A stretch of DNA of 64,000 nucleotides, taken from assembly GCA_016792805.1 (NCBI GenBank), contig JAEUHX010000054.1, positions 42,958 through 106,957 on the forward strand. Direction: 5' to 3'. Source of the stretch: Planctomycetota bacterium. GTDB lineage: Bacteria; Planctomycetota; UBA1135; JACQFD01. Shown here one piece after another: positions 17,164 to 25,522 of the stretch (positions are counted from its first letter, which is position 1; every line of letters starts with the position of its first letter). Below the pieces are notes generated by a model. That model did not search any database. It saw only the letters and a program-made list of their open reading frames with translations, and was not told the DNA's origin. A program made the position numbers and the translations under genes.

Positions 17164-18753
17164 ATGCTTCATCGCCTCGGCATCTGCGCGGCGGCATTGG
17201 TCGTTGGAGCAGCAACCATGGTGGTGGAGCTGGCGTCCGTCCGCGCGCTTGCGCCCTTCTTTGGCGCGTCCACCGAGGTGTGGACTTATGCGATCGGCGT
17301 CGTGCTGGCCGCTCTGGCCAGCGGGTACGCTGCGGGCGGGCTTGCGGCCGAGAAACCGAAGTTTCGGCGAGCCCTCGGCATCGCACTCTGTCTGGCGGGC
17401 GTCGGAGTTTGCGTGAGCCCGCTCCTGCTGCCCCGGCTCGCGGGGGCATTTCTTCCCGCGGATCTCTCTCTTGCCGATGCCACGCTCCTGCTGCGCGCTG
17501 GCGCATTGGTATCCGAAGCGGCTCTCTTCGGGCTGCCGGTCTTTTTCTTGGGTTTCGCCGGGCCGCTATTTGTTCGATGGCTATCCGAGTCCGGAGCTAC
17601 AGCCGGCAGAGCTTCCGGGCTCGTTCTCGCCTCGTCGACCGTCGGCGGGCTTTTCGGCACGTTCGGAACAACGTATGTGTTGATTCCGGAAGCGGGCGTG
17701 CGGGCTACACTCTGGGGAAGCGGACTTCTGCTCGGAGTTGTTGGAATTATAAGCATTGGACTCGATCGCCAGGCTGTGTTGTCGGGAGCAGGAATTGCTC
17801 TCACGGGCATCACTGCGGGATTGGGTTGGGGATCGTTGCGCACGCCCTGGAAAGCCTCCTCGCCAGGTGTGGAGGTCCTCGAGGAGGTTGCGTCGCGCGA
17901 GCAGCACCTTCGGGTCGTGCGCGTGGGCGCGGGTGAGACCTGGCTGCAGATCAACGAGTCGCTCGATTCCTTCCAGTCGGTCGACGCGCCGAGCCGTGCA
18001 ACCCCCGGACATTATTATGATGTCTTGGCGGCCGCCGCGCTCTGGTCGGAGAAGCTGGGCCCGCGTGTCGCCGTCATCGGAGCCGGCGCAGGCAGCGTCG
18101 TCCGCTCTCTCGACGCGCTTGTTCCGGGTTCACGTGTAGAAGCGTTCGAGCTCGATCCCCGCATCACGGAGCTCGGTCGCAGGTACTTTCGCCTGGGGGA
18201 GTTGGAGTCGAAAGGCGCGCGATTTTTCGATGGGGTCGATGGGAGAGTTGCATTGCAACTTTCCACAGATCCATTCGATGCCATTCTCATCGATGCCTAC
18301 GCTCGCCAGACGGAGATCCCATTTCATCTGGTGACACGCGAGATGTTCGAGCTTTGCGCGAGCCGCCTGAACAACGGCGGCATTCTCGCGATCAATGTCT
18401 CGAGCTTCGGGCGGGAGGATCCGGTGCGCCGGTCGATCGCAAGAACGCTCGCGGGAGCGCCGTCGTGGGCAAGCTCGGGGAAGCCGCTCAGCTTGCACGT
18501 TCGCGGCGAACACAATTCGGTCGTCGTTGCCCGCAAGAGTGCAGCCCTTCGCACGCCGGCGGATCTGCTTCGCACGATGCGCTCTTCCTCGAAGGCCTCC
18601 CTTGTGCAGCAGCTGCTGCAATACATAGCATCGCCTTCCGGCCATCTGTGGGAGATCGAGGGGAACGGCGCGCTGACGCTGACGGACGATCGAGCGCCGA
18701 TGGAACTGCTTCAAGCGGCTTCTCTTGAGTTCGCTTCGGCGGGTGCGCGATGA
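17164..18753 (+). CDS. Membrane protein fused to a spermidine-synthase-like domain
   Basis: 529 aa from the ATG at 17164; a TTG at 17128 is a weaker alternative. Six to seven hydrophobic segments cover residues 5-220. The C-terminal half has a Rossmann methyltransferase-type fold with VAVIGAGAGSV, the acidic ribose-binding EAFELDPRI and DAILIDAYA, as in polyamine synthases and their membrane-fused relatives. The DAYARQTEIPFHL stretch replaces the usual GGG..D signature of true spermidine synthases, so the reaction is uncertain. The next gene overlaps by 4 bp. Bacterial fused forms of this kind are widespread and mostly uncharacterised. Confidence 0.78.
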   Translation: MLHRLGICAAALVVGAATMVVELASVRALAPFFGASTEVWTYAIGVVLAALASGYAAGGLAAEKPKFRRALGIALCLAGVGVCVSPLLLPRLAGAFLPADLSLADATLLLRAGALVSEAALFGLPVFFLGFAGPLFVRWLSESGATAGRASGLVLASSTVGGLFGTFGTTYVLIPEAGVRATLWGSGLLLGVVGIISIGLDRQAVLSGAGIALTGITAGLGWGSLRTPWKASSPGVEVLEEVASREQHLRVVRVGAGETWLQINESLDSFQSVDAPSRATPGHYYDVLAAAALWSEKLGPRVAVIGAGAGSVVRSLDALVPGSRVEAFELDPRITELGRRYFRLGELESKGARFFDGVDGRVALQLSTDPFDAILIDAYARQTEIPFHLVTREMFELCASRLNNGGILAINVSSFGREDPVRRSIARTLAGAPSWASSGKPLSLHVRGEHNSVVVARKSAALRTPADLLRTMRSSSKASLVQQLLQYIASPSGHLWEIEGNGALTLTDDRAPMELLQAASLEFASAGAR

Positions 18754-19304
18754 GCCTCCCGTGGGCGCTTGTTATTGTTGCAGTTTGGCCAGCCCTCGGA
18801 TTCGCCCAACAGCAGGAGCCGGCGCATCCGCTCGATATCATTCGTGCAATGGTCGACCGGGGGGAGTTCTCCGACGCCGCGGAAGCGATCGCTGGACTTC
18901 CGGCCTCCTCGCGGGACCGCGAGCAGGCCTATTTATGCTATCGAAGCCTCGACCTTTCGCAGACAGCAGTCCTTGCGGAGCGCAGCCTGCGGCGCGAGCC
19001 GAACGATTCCGAGATGTTACGAATCCTGGCGACGGCACATGCGATGCGGGGCGATCTGGCGGCCGCAAAGCAGCAAGGCGAAAGAGCGCGCTCAGCCCTC
19101 GACCTCGACCCTCGGCTGGATGATCCTGCTCGGACCCTCGAACGACGCCGGCTCGACGACCTTGATCGATTCGTCGCCGAGTCTTCCACCTACAGGGCAC
19201 GGGTCGAGGAGGCGCAGGGGAGTGCCCGAATTGCAACTCTCGCAACGCTGGTGATCGGATCCGCGGTAACGTTCCTCTCCCTGTTCGCGGCGATTCGGCG
19301 GTAG
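18750..19304 (+). CDS. TPR-like protein with signal peptide and C-terminal membrane segment
   Basis: 184 aa; its ATG overlaps the stop of the membrane synthase-like gene. A signal peptide ends at LGFAQQ. Residues 25-105 resemble two or three tetratricopeptide units, a charged helix follows, and residues 160-180 form a hydrophobic segment ending in RR. Translational coupling suggests that it acts with the preceding membrane protein, perhaps as an assembly or interaction partner. No specific family is recognised. Confidence 0.6.
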   Translation: MSLPWALVIVAVWPALGFAQQQEPAHPLDIIRAMVDRGEFSDAAEAIAGLPASSRDREQAYLCYRSLDLSQTAVLAERSLRREPNDSEMLRILATAHAMRGDLAAAKQQGERARSALDLDPRLDDPARTLERRRLDDLDRFVAESSTYRARVEEAQGSARIATLATLVIGSAVTFLSLFAAIRR

Positions 19305-19331
19305 CGGGTGGCTGGCCGAGGGCCAAAAGCA

Positions 19332-19359
19332 AGCGGGCTCGGCGTTGGCCGAGCCCGCT
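19332..19359 (-). terminator. Terminator hairpin serving the HEAT-repeat gene
   Basis: AGCGGGCTCGGC, loop GTTG, GCCGAGCCCGCT form a perfect 12-bp stem. Read on the minus strand it lies 23 bp after the stop of the large HEAT gene and is followed by GCTTTTGG, a short T-run. It sits between converging genes and may end both transcripts. Confidence 0.75.
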
Positions 19360-19381
19360 GCGCAGATACGAGAGTTGAACC

Positions 19382-21412
19382 TTAGAGCAGGTTCAGCACT
19401 CCAGTCTGCGAACCCTGATCATTCAAGGTGGCCACCGTCGCCATATAGTTGAGGTCGGCGGAGATCTTGTAGTTCCAGGGATAATCTTCCTTGTCGCACA
19501 CAATTCCGAGGGCAACACCGGCGAACGCGCGGCTCTCGGCGGAGAGCTTCTTATCCTTATCGATCATCATCTCGACCAGCGGCTCGAGAGCGCGATAGTC
19601 GCCCACATAGCCGAGGGCGGTTGCGACCGCGGCCTGCACAGCGAGAGTCTTGTTCTCGGGATCGCGGAGGATGTCAACGAGGGTCTTGAGGACCGACTTG
19701 TCGCCGAGAAGACCGAGCGCGATGGCGCATTCGCGGAGCAGCTCTGGACGCCGCGTGGCGCCCTTCACAATTTCCTGAATGGTAGCCTTCGAGGAGGTCT
19801 CGCCCATGAGGCCGAGCGCCGTCGCGAAGTAGCCGCGATAGTCGTCCGACTTCACCTTATCGAGGAGCTTCAAGAGCTGCGGCGCCGCGGGTTGGTAGCG
19901 CAGCAGTCCGAGGCCGATGGCGTAGGCTCCGAGCTGTTCGGGATCGCCGATATCTCGAGTCATCTCGACGAGCGCCGTGCCGACCACTTCGCTCGGCTTC
20001 ACATTCTGCTTCGTGTTTTGATCGAAGCCTGCGACGCCGAGCGCGAGTGCGGCCCAAGCGCGAGTCATCACACGACCGCCCTTCTGTTGAGCCTTGTCGA
20101 GCAGGTACTTCTCAATCGCGTTGCCGGGCTTGTCGGTTCCCGAGATCTCGCCCAAAGCCATCATGCCGAAGTAGCCAACGTGAACATTCTTCGAGAGTTC
20201 TTTCTCAATCTTCTCTTGAATGGTCTCCACGGCTTTCTTGGCGAAGGGATCCTCCGCGCGCGTCAAGATGCCGAGCGCCTGGGGCAGCGAGGGTCGCAGA
20301 TTCTGCTCGGATCCACGGGCCTTCTCGGCGAGCTCCGCAACGAGAGTCTCTGCATACCGCTGACGCTCATTCTGCGGCGCGTCCTTGAGAAGGCGCGCAA
20401 TCGAGGTCGGCACGTGGGCGCAGATCATCTCCTCTTTCTTGCGGTTCTCGGCGAAGTAGGCCTCCAACACTGGAACCGCCTTGCGCTCGGGGTCGGGGAT
20501 CAAGCCGAGCGAGATCACGGTCGCAATGCGGAGATCCTTGTTCGACGCCCGCTTCGCGCCCTCCTCCTGGAGGAACTTCAGCAAGAAGCTCTGAATCTGC
20601 GACTGAATCTCCGGCTCGCTCCGATTGCCGATGAGTCCAAGGCCGTACGCAGCAAATGTGCGCTGGCGCCACGGAACCTCTTTCTTGTCGACGAGCTTTC
20701 TGCCGGCATCGTTATCGAGGAAGATCGCCTTCATCGTATCGATGCCTGCAGGGGAGGCCAGAATTCCCATGGCGAGCACGGCCGTCTCATTGACCTCGTA
20801 CTCGCCGTGGGTAAGGAACTTCTTAAAGATCTCGAGAACGTTCTCGGGATCTTCACCAATCTTCGCGAGCGCGATCAGTGCACCCGTGAGAATGTCGCGG
20901 TTGTTCTCCTTTTCGAGCGCTTGTTTCAGCACGGGGAGAACCTTCGACACGATGGCGTCCTTGCTCGGCTTCATGGTGTCGCGGCCGGCGCCCTGTCCGC
21001 CGAGGAGTTCATCGGCCGAGCCGCCCGTGATCACACCATCCGCCTTCGACAGGTGCGCCTTCAGCTGCAGGAATCGCTCCCGGTTGAACGCCCACCAAAA
21101 TGTCCAAGAGTCGAGGGCGGGACCGCTCGCCATGGGGCCAGTGATCGGGCCGCCTGGTGCGGCGGGAGCACCACCGCCGCCCGGAGGAGGCGTCGTGGGG
21201 CCGGTGGGAGCCGGCTGAGTGGGACCGGCTGGACCTTGCGGACCGGGGGTCGTGGGGCCGGCAGGGCCGGGCGAGGTAGGCGAACCCGGAGCGCCACCGG
21301 GCGGCACCGTGTCGCCGGGGCCGCGGTAGACGCCGCCATGTCCCAGCGTGATGCCGCTGAAGAGCAGGAGAGCGCTGCTGAGGACGCCGCCTGCGATCGC
21401 GAGACGATTCAT
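19382..21412 (-). CDS. Large secreted HEAT-repeat protein with collagen-like proline/glycine linker
   Basis: 676 aa. The ATG at 21412 has AGGAG 7 bp upstream. A signal peptide (MNRLAIAGGVLSSALLLFSG) is followed by a low-complexity region at about 27-93 rich in Gly-Pro-Thr triplets. The rest is a long array of HEAT/PBS-lyase-type helical pairs with the recurring ALGLLG..S..L, AAVATALGYVGD type of signature. WTFWWAFNRERF at about 105 is a distinctive motif that recurs in the neighbouring pseudogene. No catalytic site is visible; a scaffold role outside the cytoplasm is inferred. The gene is followed by a strong terminator. Confidence 0.82.
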   Translation of the reverse strand: MNRLAIAGGVLSSALLLFSGITLGHGGVYRGPGDTVPPGGAPGSPTSPGPAGPTTPGPQGPAGPTQPAPTGPTTPPPGGGGAPAAPGGPITGPMASGPALDSWTFWWAFNRERFLQLKAHLSKADGVITGGSADELLGGQGAGRDTMKPSKDAIVSKVLPVLKQALEKENNRDILTGALIALAKIGEDPENVLEIFKKFLTHGEYEVNETAVLAMGILASPAGIDTMKAIFLDNDAGRKLVDKKEVPWRQRTFAAYGLGLIGNRSEPEIQSQIQSFLLKFLQEEGAKRASNKDLRIATVISLGLIPDPERKAVPVLEAYFAENRKKEEMICAHVPTSIARLLKDAPQNERQRYAETLVAELAEKARGSEQNLRPSLPQALGILTRAEDPFAKKAVETIQEKIEKELSKNVHVGYFGMMALGEISGTDKPGNAIEKYLLDKAQQKGGRVMTRAWAALALGVAGFDQNTKQNVKPSEVVGTALVEMTRDIGDPEQLGAYAIGLGLLRYQPAAPQLLKLLDKVKSDDYRGYFATALGLMGETSSKATIQEIVKGATRRPELLRECAIALGLLGDKSVLKTLVDILRDPENKTLAVQAAVATALGYVGDYRALEPLVEMMIDKDKKLSAESRAFAGVALGIVCDKEDYPWNYKISADLNYMATVATLNDQGSQTGVLNLL

Positions 21413-21837
21413 CGGAAACTCCTGAGGGTTGCGAAGGCGAAGCCTCGCGTATGCGATGAGGAGACCGCGAGGATACCGAAACAGAAGCAAAGCGAAGCAG
21501 TCTCCCATCGACCGACGACCCAAGGATGTCCTCGGGTCCCTCGACAGGCGGACTGCGCGCGACGCTCTCACTGTGGCAATCGGCGTACCACAGTTCCTCT
21601 TCCTCGAGCGCCAAGCCGCCGAGCCGCGCGCGCCTCCCGCAACCGTTACGCGGCCGGAACATCTCGTCCCTGAAGGGGCCCAGGAGGGCATACGGCGGAT
21701 CTGCGGGATTGCGCCGACGCCACAACCGACGCGGGCCAGAGCTTGTCGTCGAAATGCGCTCCCGAGGATGCTGCGTTCCGCAGATCCCTCGAGGCAGGTC
21801 TCTCCGAACCAGGGACGCCACTTTGCTGGGAGAACCG
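21413..21837. other. Upstream region of the HEAT-repeat gene, no gene seen
   Basis: 425 bp between the HEAT start codon and the hairpin of the pseudogene. Open frames here have poor composition and no start with a ribosome-binding site. It presumably holds the promoter of the HEAT gene, but no clear -35/-10 pair stands out. Confidence 0.4.
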
Positions 21838-21867
21838 GCGGGCCCCGAGTGACGCCTCGGGGCCCGC
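21838..21867 (-). terminator. Hairpin after the HEAT pseudogene
   Basis: GCGGGCCCCGAG, loop TGACGC, CTCGGGGCCCGC form a perfect 12-bp stem. It begins 14 bp after the final stop of the decayed HEAT copy, the same arrangement as the intact paralogue's terminator, so it is probably the surviving terminator of the dead gene. Confidence 0.6.
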
Positions 21868-21881
21868 CCAAGGTGGACGTT

Positions 21882-22200
21882 TCAATAGTCATCCGAGCTG
21901 CGCGGCTTCTCCGAGACCTCGGCGATCAGCATCGCGGCGGAGCGCTGACGCTCGCACTGCGGCGCATCCTTGAGGTTGCTTGCGATCGACGTCGGCACAT
22001 GCGCACCAATGGCCTCTTCCTTCTTGCGAGATCGTGCCGATACCCGCGGGCGCAGCCACAATTCCCATGGCGAGCACAGCCGTTTTATTGGGAAGAGCCG
22101 CTTGCGGTTGAACTCCCACCAAAAAGTCCATAATTCGAGATTCGGGCCGCTCGCCATCGGGCCCGTGATGGGGCCGCAGGGAGCCTTGGGCGAACCGCAT
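21882..22200 (-). pseudogene. Decayed, internally deleted copy of the HEAT-repeat gene
   Basis: Read on the minus strand, three short stretches match the intact gene next door in order. GPITGPMASGP...WTFWWEFNRKR corresponds to about residue 94-120 of the paralogue. NKTAVLAMGIVAAPAGI, in another frame, corresponds to about 213-232. RKKEEAIGAHVPTSIA and KDAPQCERQR, back in the first frame, correspond to about 378-415. The segments in between, well over 200 codons, are missing, and frame changes occur at the junctions. It cannot encode a functional protein and looks like the remnant of a tandem duplication. Confidence 0.85.
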
Positions 22201-22890
22201 CCTCCTGGTTCGGCCCCGGAGGACGTCTCAAAAGTTAGTCGAGCTGCGCACGTGGTTTTTTGGGAGTCTCATCGCCGGACCGCCTCGACGGAACTGCCTC
22301 GACGAAACTTCCCGGCAGCCAGTCTGCGGCGGTCCTCCCCGATCTCACGGAGAACCCTCGTGCTCGCATTGCAGAGCCCTCTTGCCACAGCCTGCGACGC
22401 GCAATCGAATGAACCGCGCGGACGTTCTCAGAAACCAAAAGGGGCGAGGCAACAATTGGCCGCTTCCGTTGCTGGGAAGCGGGCCACCGCCGCCCGAGTG
22501 CGGAGTGCTCGCGACAAACACCGCTCCGCAATCGCCACACCACGATGGTCTCCTGCGAGCGCCGCGTGGCGAGCAGCTATTTGCTTCAAGAAACCGTTGC
22601 GCATTCGAGAGGGCGCGTCTGTAGCTGTGCTATCCATGCTCTGGGTCGAAAGAGTGCCCTGCGCAGCCGGCGCAAGGTTTCTCGCGAGTATCGCGAGGAG
22701 CGACGACGAGACTCTCCGACGATGAGATCGGGAAACCGTCTGCGAAGCTCCTCGGAGGACCAGATCCCGGGCTGCCAAGCCCCGCCGGCACACTCTCTCC
22801 GATTTTCTGGCGGCGAAGGCGCTCTGTCGTGCGCGGAGTAGTTAGCGCACGGATCTGTTCTCGAGGTGCGCCAAAGGAATCAGCCGAATC
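22201..22890. other. 690-bp region with repeat fragments, no gene seen
   Basis: No frame has credible protein composition. About 22262-22375 (minus) and 22676-22737 (plus) show partial similarity to the 162-bp element found at 40014 and 63589, sharing stretches such as CGATGAGA and a GAGATCG-GGAG core. The last 100 bp should hold the promoter of the AAA+ regulator gene. Confidence 0.4.
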
Positions 22891-23937
22891 ATGGACCGCG
22901 ACCACACCTGGGACCCCGATGGCCGCAGCGAGGCGGTGCGGCGCCTTCGCGTTCTGTCGCGCACTATCGCGCGCCACCGTTACCCCGTCCTGATTGCAGG
23001 AGAGCTCGGCGTTGGGAAGCTCCGATTCGCTCGATTGTTGCACGATTTAAGTGGGCGACCCCAGCAACCATTCCGGCGAGTGGATTGCGCAGCGAGCGAC
23101 CTCACTGCCGATAGTCTCCAGAACGAGCTCGGTAACCTTGAGCTCGGACATGGAGGAACTGTAGTCTTCGAGCATGTCGAGGAGGCCTCCCATGGAGTCC
23201 AGCGCTTACTGATCCGCATCCTGAGCGCCTCCTCCCACAGCCGAACAGGATGCAGAATCCTCGCAACGACTCGTCGTGACCTTGCCGTGGAAGTGCTGGA
23301 AGGGCGATGCCTCTCAGATCTGTATTTTCGACTGCGGGCGATGACGGTGGAGATTCCGCCTCTTCGAGAGAGGAGAGAAGATCTTCCGATGCTTTCCATG
23401 GCGCTCCTTGCGGAGATCGGGCGCTCGCTCGGCGCCGATCCTCCCGAGATGACTGCCGAGGCCCTCGATGCGGCGAGGAGCTATCCATGGCCAGGCAATA
23501 TTCGGCAGCTCCAATCGGAACTCACGCGAGCTGCCGGAAGGGGAGTGCGGACTATCGGAAGGCAGCTACTCGAGGAGGGGCTCGACGAGCGAATTCCCAT
23601 TGTTTCCTTACAGGACCGAGCCGGAGTCGCTGCTGATTTCCGCGCCCGGATCGAGGCCTTCGAGCGAACGGTGCTCGCTGAGGCTCTTGGCATCACGCAT
23701 GGGAACCGAAAGCACGCCGCAGCGCTGCTCGGGATCACCCGGCGAACTTTACAGAGGAAACTCGCCGCTGCACGGCTGGACGGACACCCGATGGCGGAGG
23801 TGCGGCGCCGAAACGAGCGGCGTTCAGCGGGCTCCAGCCGCGAGATGACGGCGAACGCTCCTCACGGCCTGCACGGCGCCCACGAGGACGGAGTAGTCGC
23901 GATCGGGATGGAGGAGGGCGTCGGCGGGGAAGGGTAG
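22891..23937 (+). CDS. Sigma-54-activator-like AAA+ protein with Fis-type HTH, lacking GAFTGA
   Basis: 348 aa with no receiver or sensor domain ahead of the AAA+ module. Walker A is GELGVGK at about 37. The second part reads DLYFRLRAMTVEIPPLRER and WPGNIRQLQ, as in NtrC-type activators. The C-terminus (about 250-300) is a Fis-type helix-turn-helix, NRKHAAALLGITRRTLQRKL. The GAFTGA loop that contacts sigma-54 is absent, and Walker B reads GTVVFEHVEE instead of the usual GTLFLDEI. Sigma-54 activation is therefore unlikely; DNA binding or repression in the manner of TyrR is more plausible. The last 38 codons overlap the convergent phosphatase gene and may be non-essential. Confidence 0.8.
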   Translation: MDRDHTWDPDGRSEAVRRLRVLSRTIARHRYPVLIAGELGVGKLRFARLLHDLSGRPQQPFRRVDCAASDLTADSLQNELGNLELGHGGTVVFEHVEEASHGVQRLLIRILSASSHSRTGCRILATTRRDLAVEVLEGRCLSDLYFRLRAMTVEIPPLRERREDLPMLSMALLAEIGRSLGADPPEMTAEALDAARSYPWPGNIRQLQSELTRAAGRGVRTIGRQLLEEGLDERIPIVSLQDRAGVAADFRARIEAFERTVLAEALGITHGNRKHAAALLGITRRTLQRKLAAARLDGHPMAEVRRRNERRSAGSSREMTANAPHGLHGAHEDGVVAIGMEEGVGGEG

Positions 23938-24660
23938 CAGCGGCGAGCCATCGAGCATCACGACCCTCGCACCGGCCTCCTTAGCGATCAGTGCGGGAGC
24001 AGCCAGATCCCAGATCTTGCCGCGGTCTTGCATTGCGACAGCGAAGGCGCCATGGGCAGCGGCCAATATTTGTGAAACCGTACAGCCGAGCACGCGCAGT
24101 TTTCCGGGATAATCGGACACCCTTGAAAGCAGCGTCGGGCGGCGTCGGCGATCCCATTGCACGCCTACGAGTGCACGGGGACCCGTCGGGGACGCCGCGC
24201 TTTTGATGCACCTCCAGCGAATCGGTCGCGGCGCAGCGAGGCGCCAAGCCCCCTGTCCAGCAGCGGCGAAATAGCATTGTTGAGTTCGCCCGTCGAAGCA
24301 GGCCGCTGCGTGCACAGATCCTTTCCGATCGACCCAAGCTGCAGCGATGCCGAATACACCGACTCCGGCCTCAAAATTCGAGGTCCCATCGATCGGGTCA
24401 ACAACCCAGTTCCACTCCTGAGGCTGAAACCGCTCGGCGCTCTCCTCTCCGAGAAAGCCCGCGCTTGGATCAATCTCCCGGAGAGCGCGTTGAAGCCGGC
24501 GCTCTGTGGCTCGGTCAGCAACAGTTGAGAAATCGTCCTCGCTTTTGCTCTCACAAATCGCGGCGTGCACTCGAAGCGACGCCGCAAAGAGCTGGCGCCC
24601 CTCCGCCTCGACTCGAAGCGCCAGGGCCTGAGCGAGTGCGAGGGGCTTTGCCGGCCTCAC
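23824..24660 (-). CDS. Inositol monophosphatase-family phosphatase
   Basis: 278 aa from the GTG at 24660, which overlaps the sdhB stop (GTGA). The metal sites GEESAE, VDPIDGTSNF and KIWDLAAPALIAKEAGA are complete, so a Mg-dependent phosphatase is expected. Members act on inositol phosphate, histidinol phosphate, fructose 1,6-bisphosphate or 3'-phosphoadenosine phosphates; the sequence does not decide among them. Coupling to sdhCAB is unusual. A second, more SuhB-like member lies at 48.8 kb. Confidence 0.85.
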   Translation of the reverse strand: MRPAKPLALAQALALRVEAEGRQLFAASLRVHAAICESKSEDDFSTVADRATERRLQRALREIDPSAGFLGEESAERFQPQEWNWVVDPIDGTSNFEAGVGVFGIAAAWVDRKGSVHAAACFDGRTQQCYFAAAGQGAWRLAAPRPIRWRCIKSAASPTGPRALVGVQWDRRRRPTLLSRVSDYPGKLRVLGCTVSQILAAAHGAFAVAMQDRGKIWDLAAPALIAKEAGARVVMLDGSPLLPFPADALLHPDRDYSVLVGAVQAVRSVRRHLAAGAR

Positions 24661-25424
24661 TTCCCGAACCAGCGTCGGATTGAATGGACCGTCGCGTCGC
24701 GGGCGACCGCGGCGATGGATTCCAGGAGCGGGATCTCCTTGGGGCACACGGATGCGCACACTTGTGCATTACCACAATCCGTAATTCCGCCGGGCCCCAT
24801 GACGGTCTCGATGCGCTCTCCCTTGTTGAGCGCGCCCGTCGGATGAAGGTTAAATCGGCGCACTTGGTTGATCGCAGCCGGCCCGATGAATGCGCTTCCC
24901 GGACCATACTGCGGACACGCCTCAACGCAGCACCCGCAGGTCATGCATCGCGACAACACATAAGCCGTCGACTGTTCCTCCTGAGAGTAGCGCGGACCGT
25001 TGCCGAGTGCATGGGTGCCGTCGAGAGGGACCCAGGCCTTAACTTTCTTGAGCTCCTCGAACATGCGGCTTCGATCGACCACGAGGTCGCGAACCACAGG
25101 GAACTTCGACATCGGCTCAATTGTGATGGGCTGCGAGAGCGTGTCGACGAGCGCGGAGCACGCCTGGCGAACCCGACCATTGATAACCATGGTGCACGAG
25201 CCGCACACCTCCTCGAGGCAGTTCACCTCCCAGCAGGGCGGCGTGGTTTGCGAGCCTTCGATCGTGGTGGGGCGCTCCTGAATCTCCAGAAGGCACATAT
25301 GCACGTTCATATTCGGGCGGTAGGGGACCTCGAAGAGCTCCCAGCGGGGAGTCGAATTCGGGTTCTCCTGTCGCATCACGCGAACTTGCACAGTTCGATT
25401 GCCGGCCGATTGAGAGCTTTCCAT
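24657..25424 (-). CDS. sdhB: Succinate dehydrogenase/fumarate reductase iron-sulfur subunit
   Basis: 255 aa. The [2Fe-2S] ligands are C69, C74, C77 and C89. The second cluster site begins with CMTCGCCVEACP (C160-C170), and CGNAQVCASVCP completes the [4Fe-4S] and [3Fe-4S] pair. The subunit carries electrons from SdhA to the membrane heme/quinone site. It is the last gene of sdhCAB, 98 bp after sdhA. The sequence style is that of the B-type complexes with a single diheme cytochrome, as in Bacillus, epsilonproteobacteria and deltaproteobacteria. Confidence 0.95.
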   Translation of the reverse strand: MESSQSAGNRTVQVRVMRQENPNSTPRWELFEVPYRPNMNVHMCLLEIQERPTTIEGSQTTPPCWEVNCLEEVCGSCTMVINGRVRQACSALVDTLSQPITIEPMSKFPVVRDLVVDRSRMFEELKKVKAWVPLDGTHALGNGPRYSQEEQSTAYVLSRCMTCGCCVEACPQYGPGSAFIGPAAINQVRRFNLHPTGALNKGERIETVMGPGGITDCGNAQVCASVCPKEIPLLESIAAVARDATVHSIRRWFGK

Positions 25425-25489
25425 GAGCGGGTCGAGGCGTTGCGTGGATTCGAGGCTTGGGGTGTGAACGAAAGGACGGGGGGCCTGCA

Positions 25490-25510
25490 GGCCTCCGCGA
25501 GGCGGAGGCC
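25490..25510 (-). terminator. Intercistronic hairpin between sdhA and sdhB
   Basis: GGCCTCCGC, loop GAG, GCGGAGGCC form a perfect 9-bp stem 13 bp after the sdhA stop codon. There is no T-run. It may protect the upstream message or reduce read-through into sdhB. Confidence 0.5.
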
Positions 25511-25522
25511 GCTCGGCTCGGA

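Noticed and set aside
19892..21673. Open frame of 593 codons on the plus strand opposite the HEAT gene
   Set aside because: Antisense shadow of a repetitive GC-rich gene; no recognisable domain and it runs past the HEAT start into the spacer.
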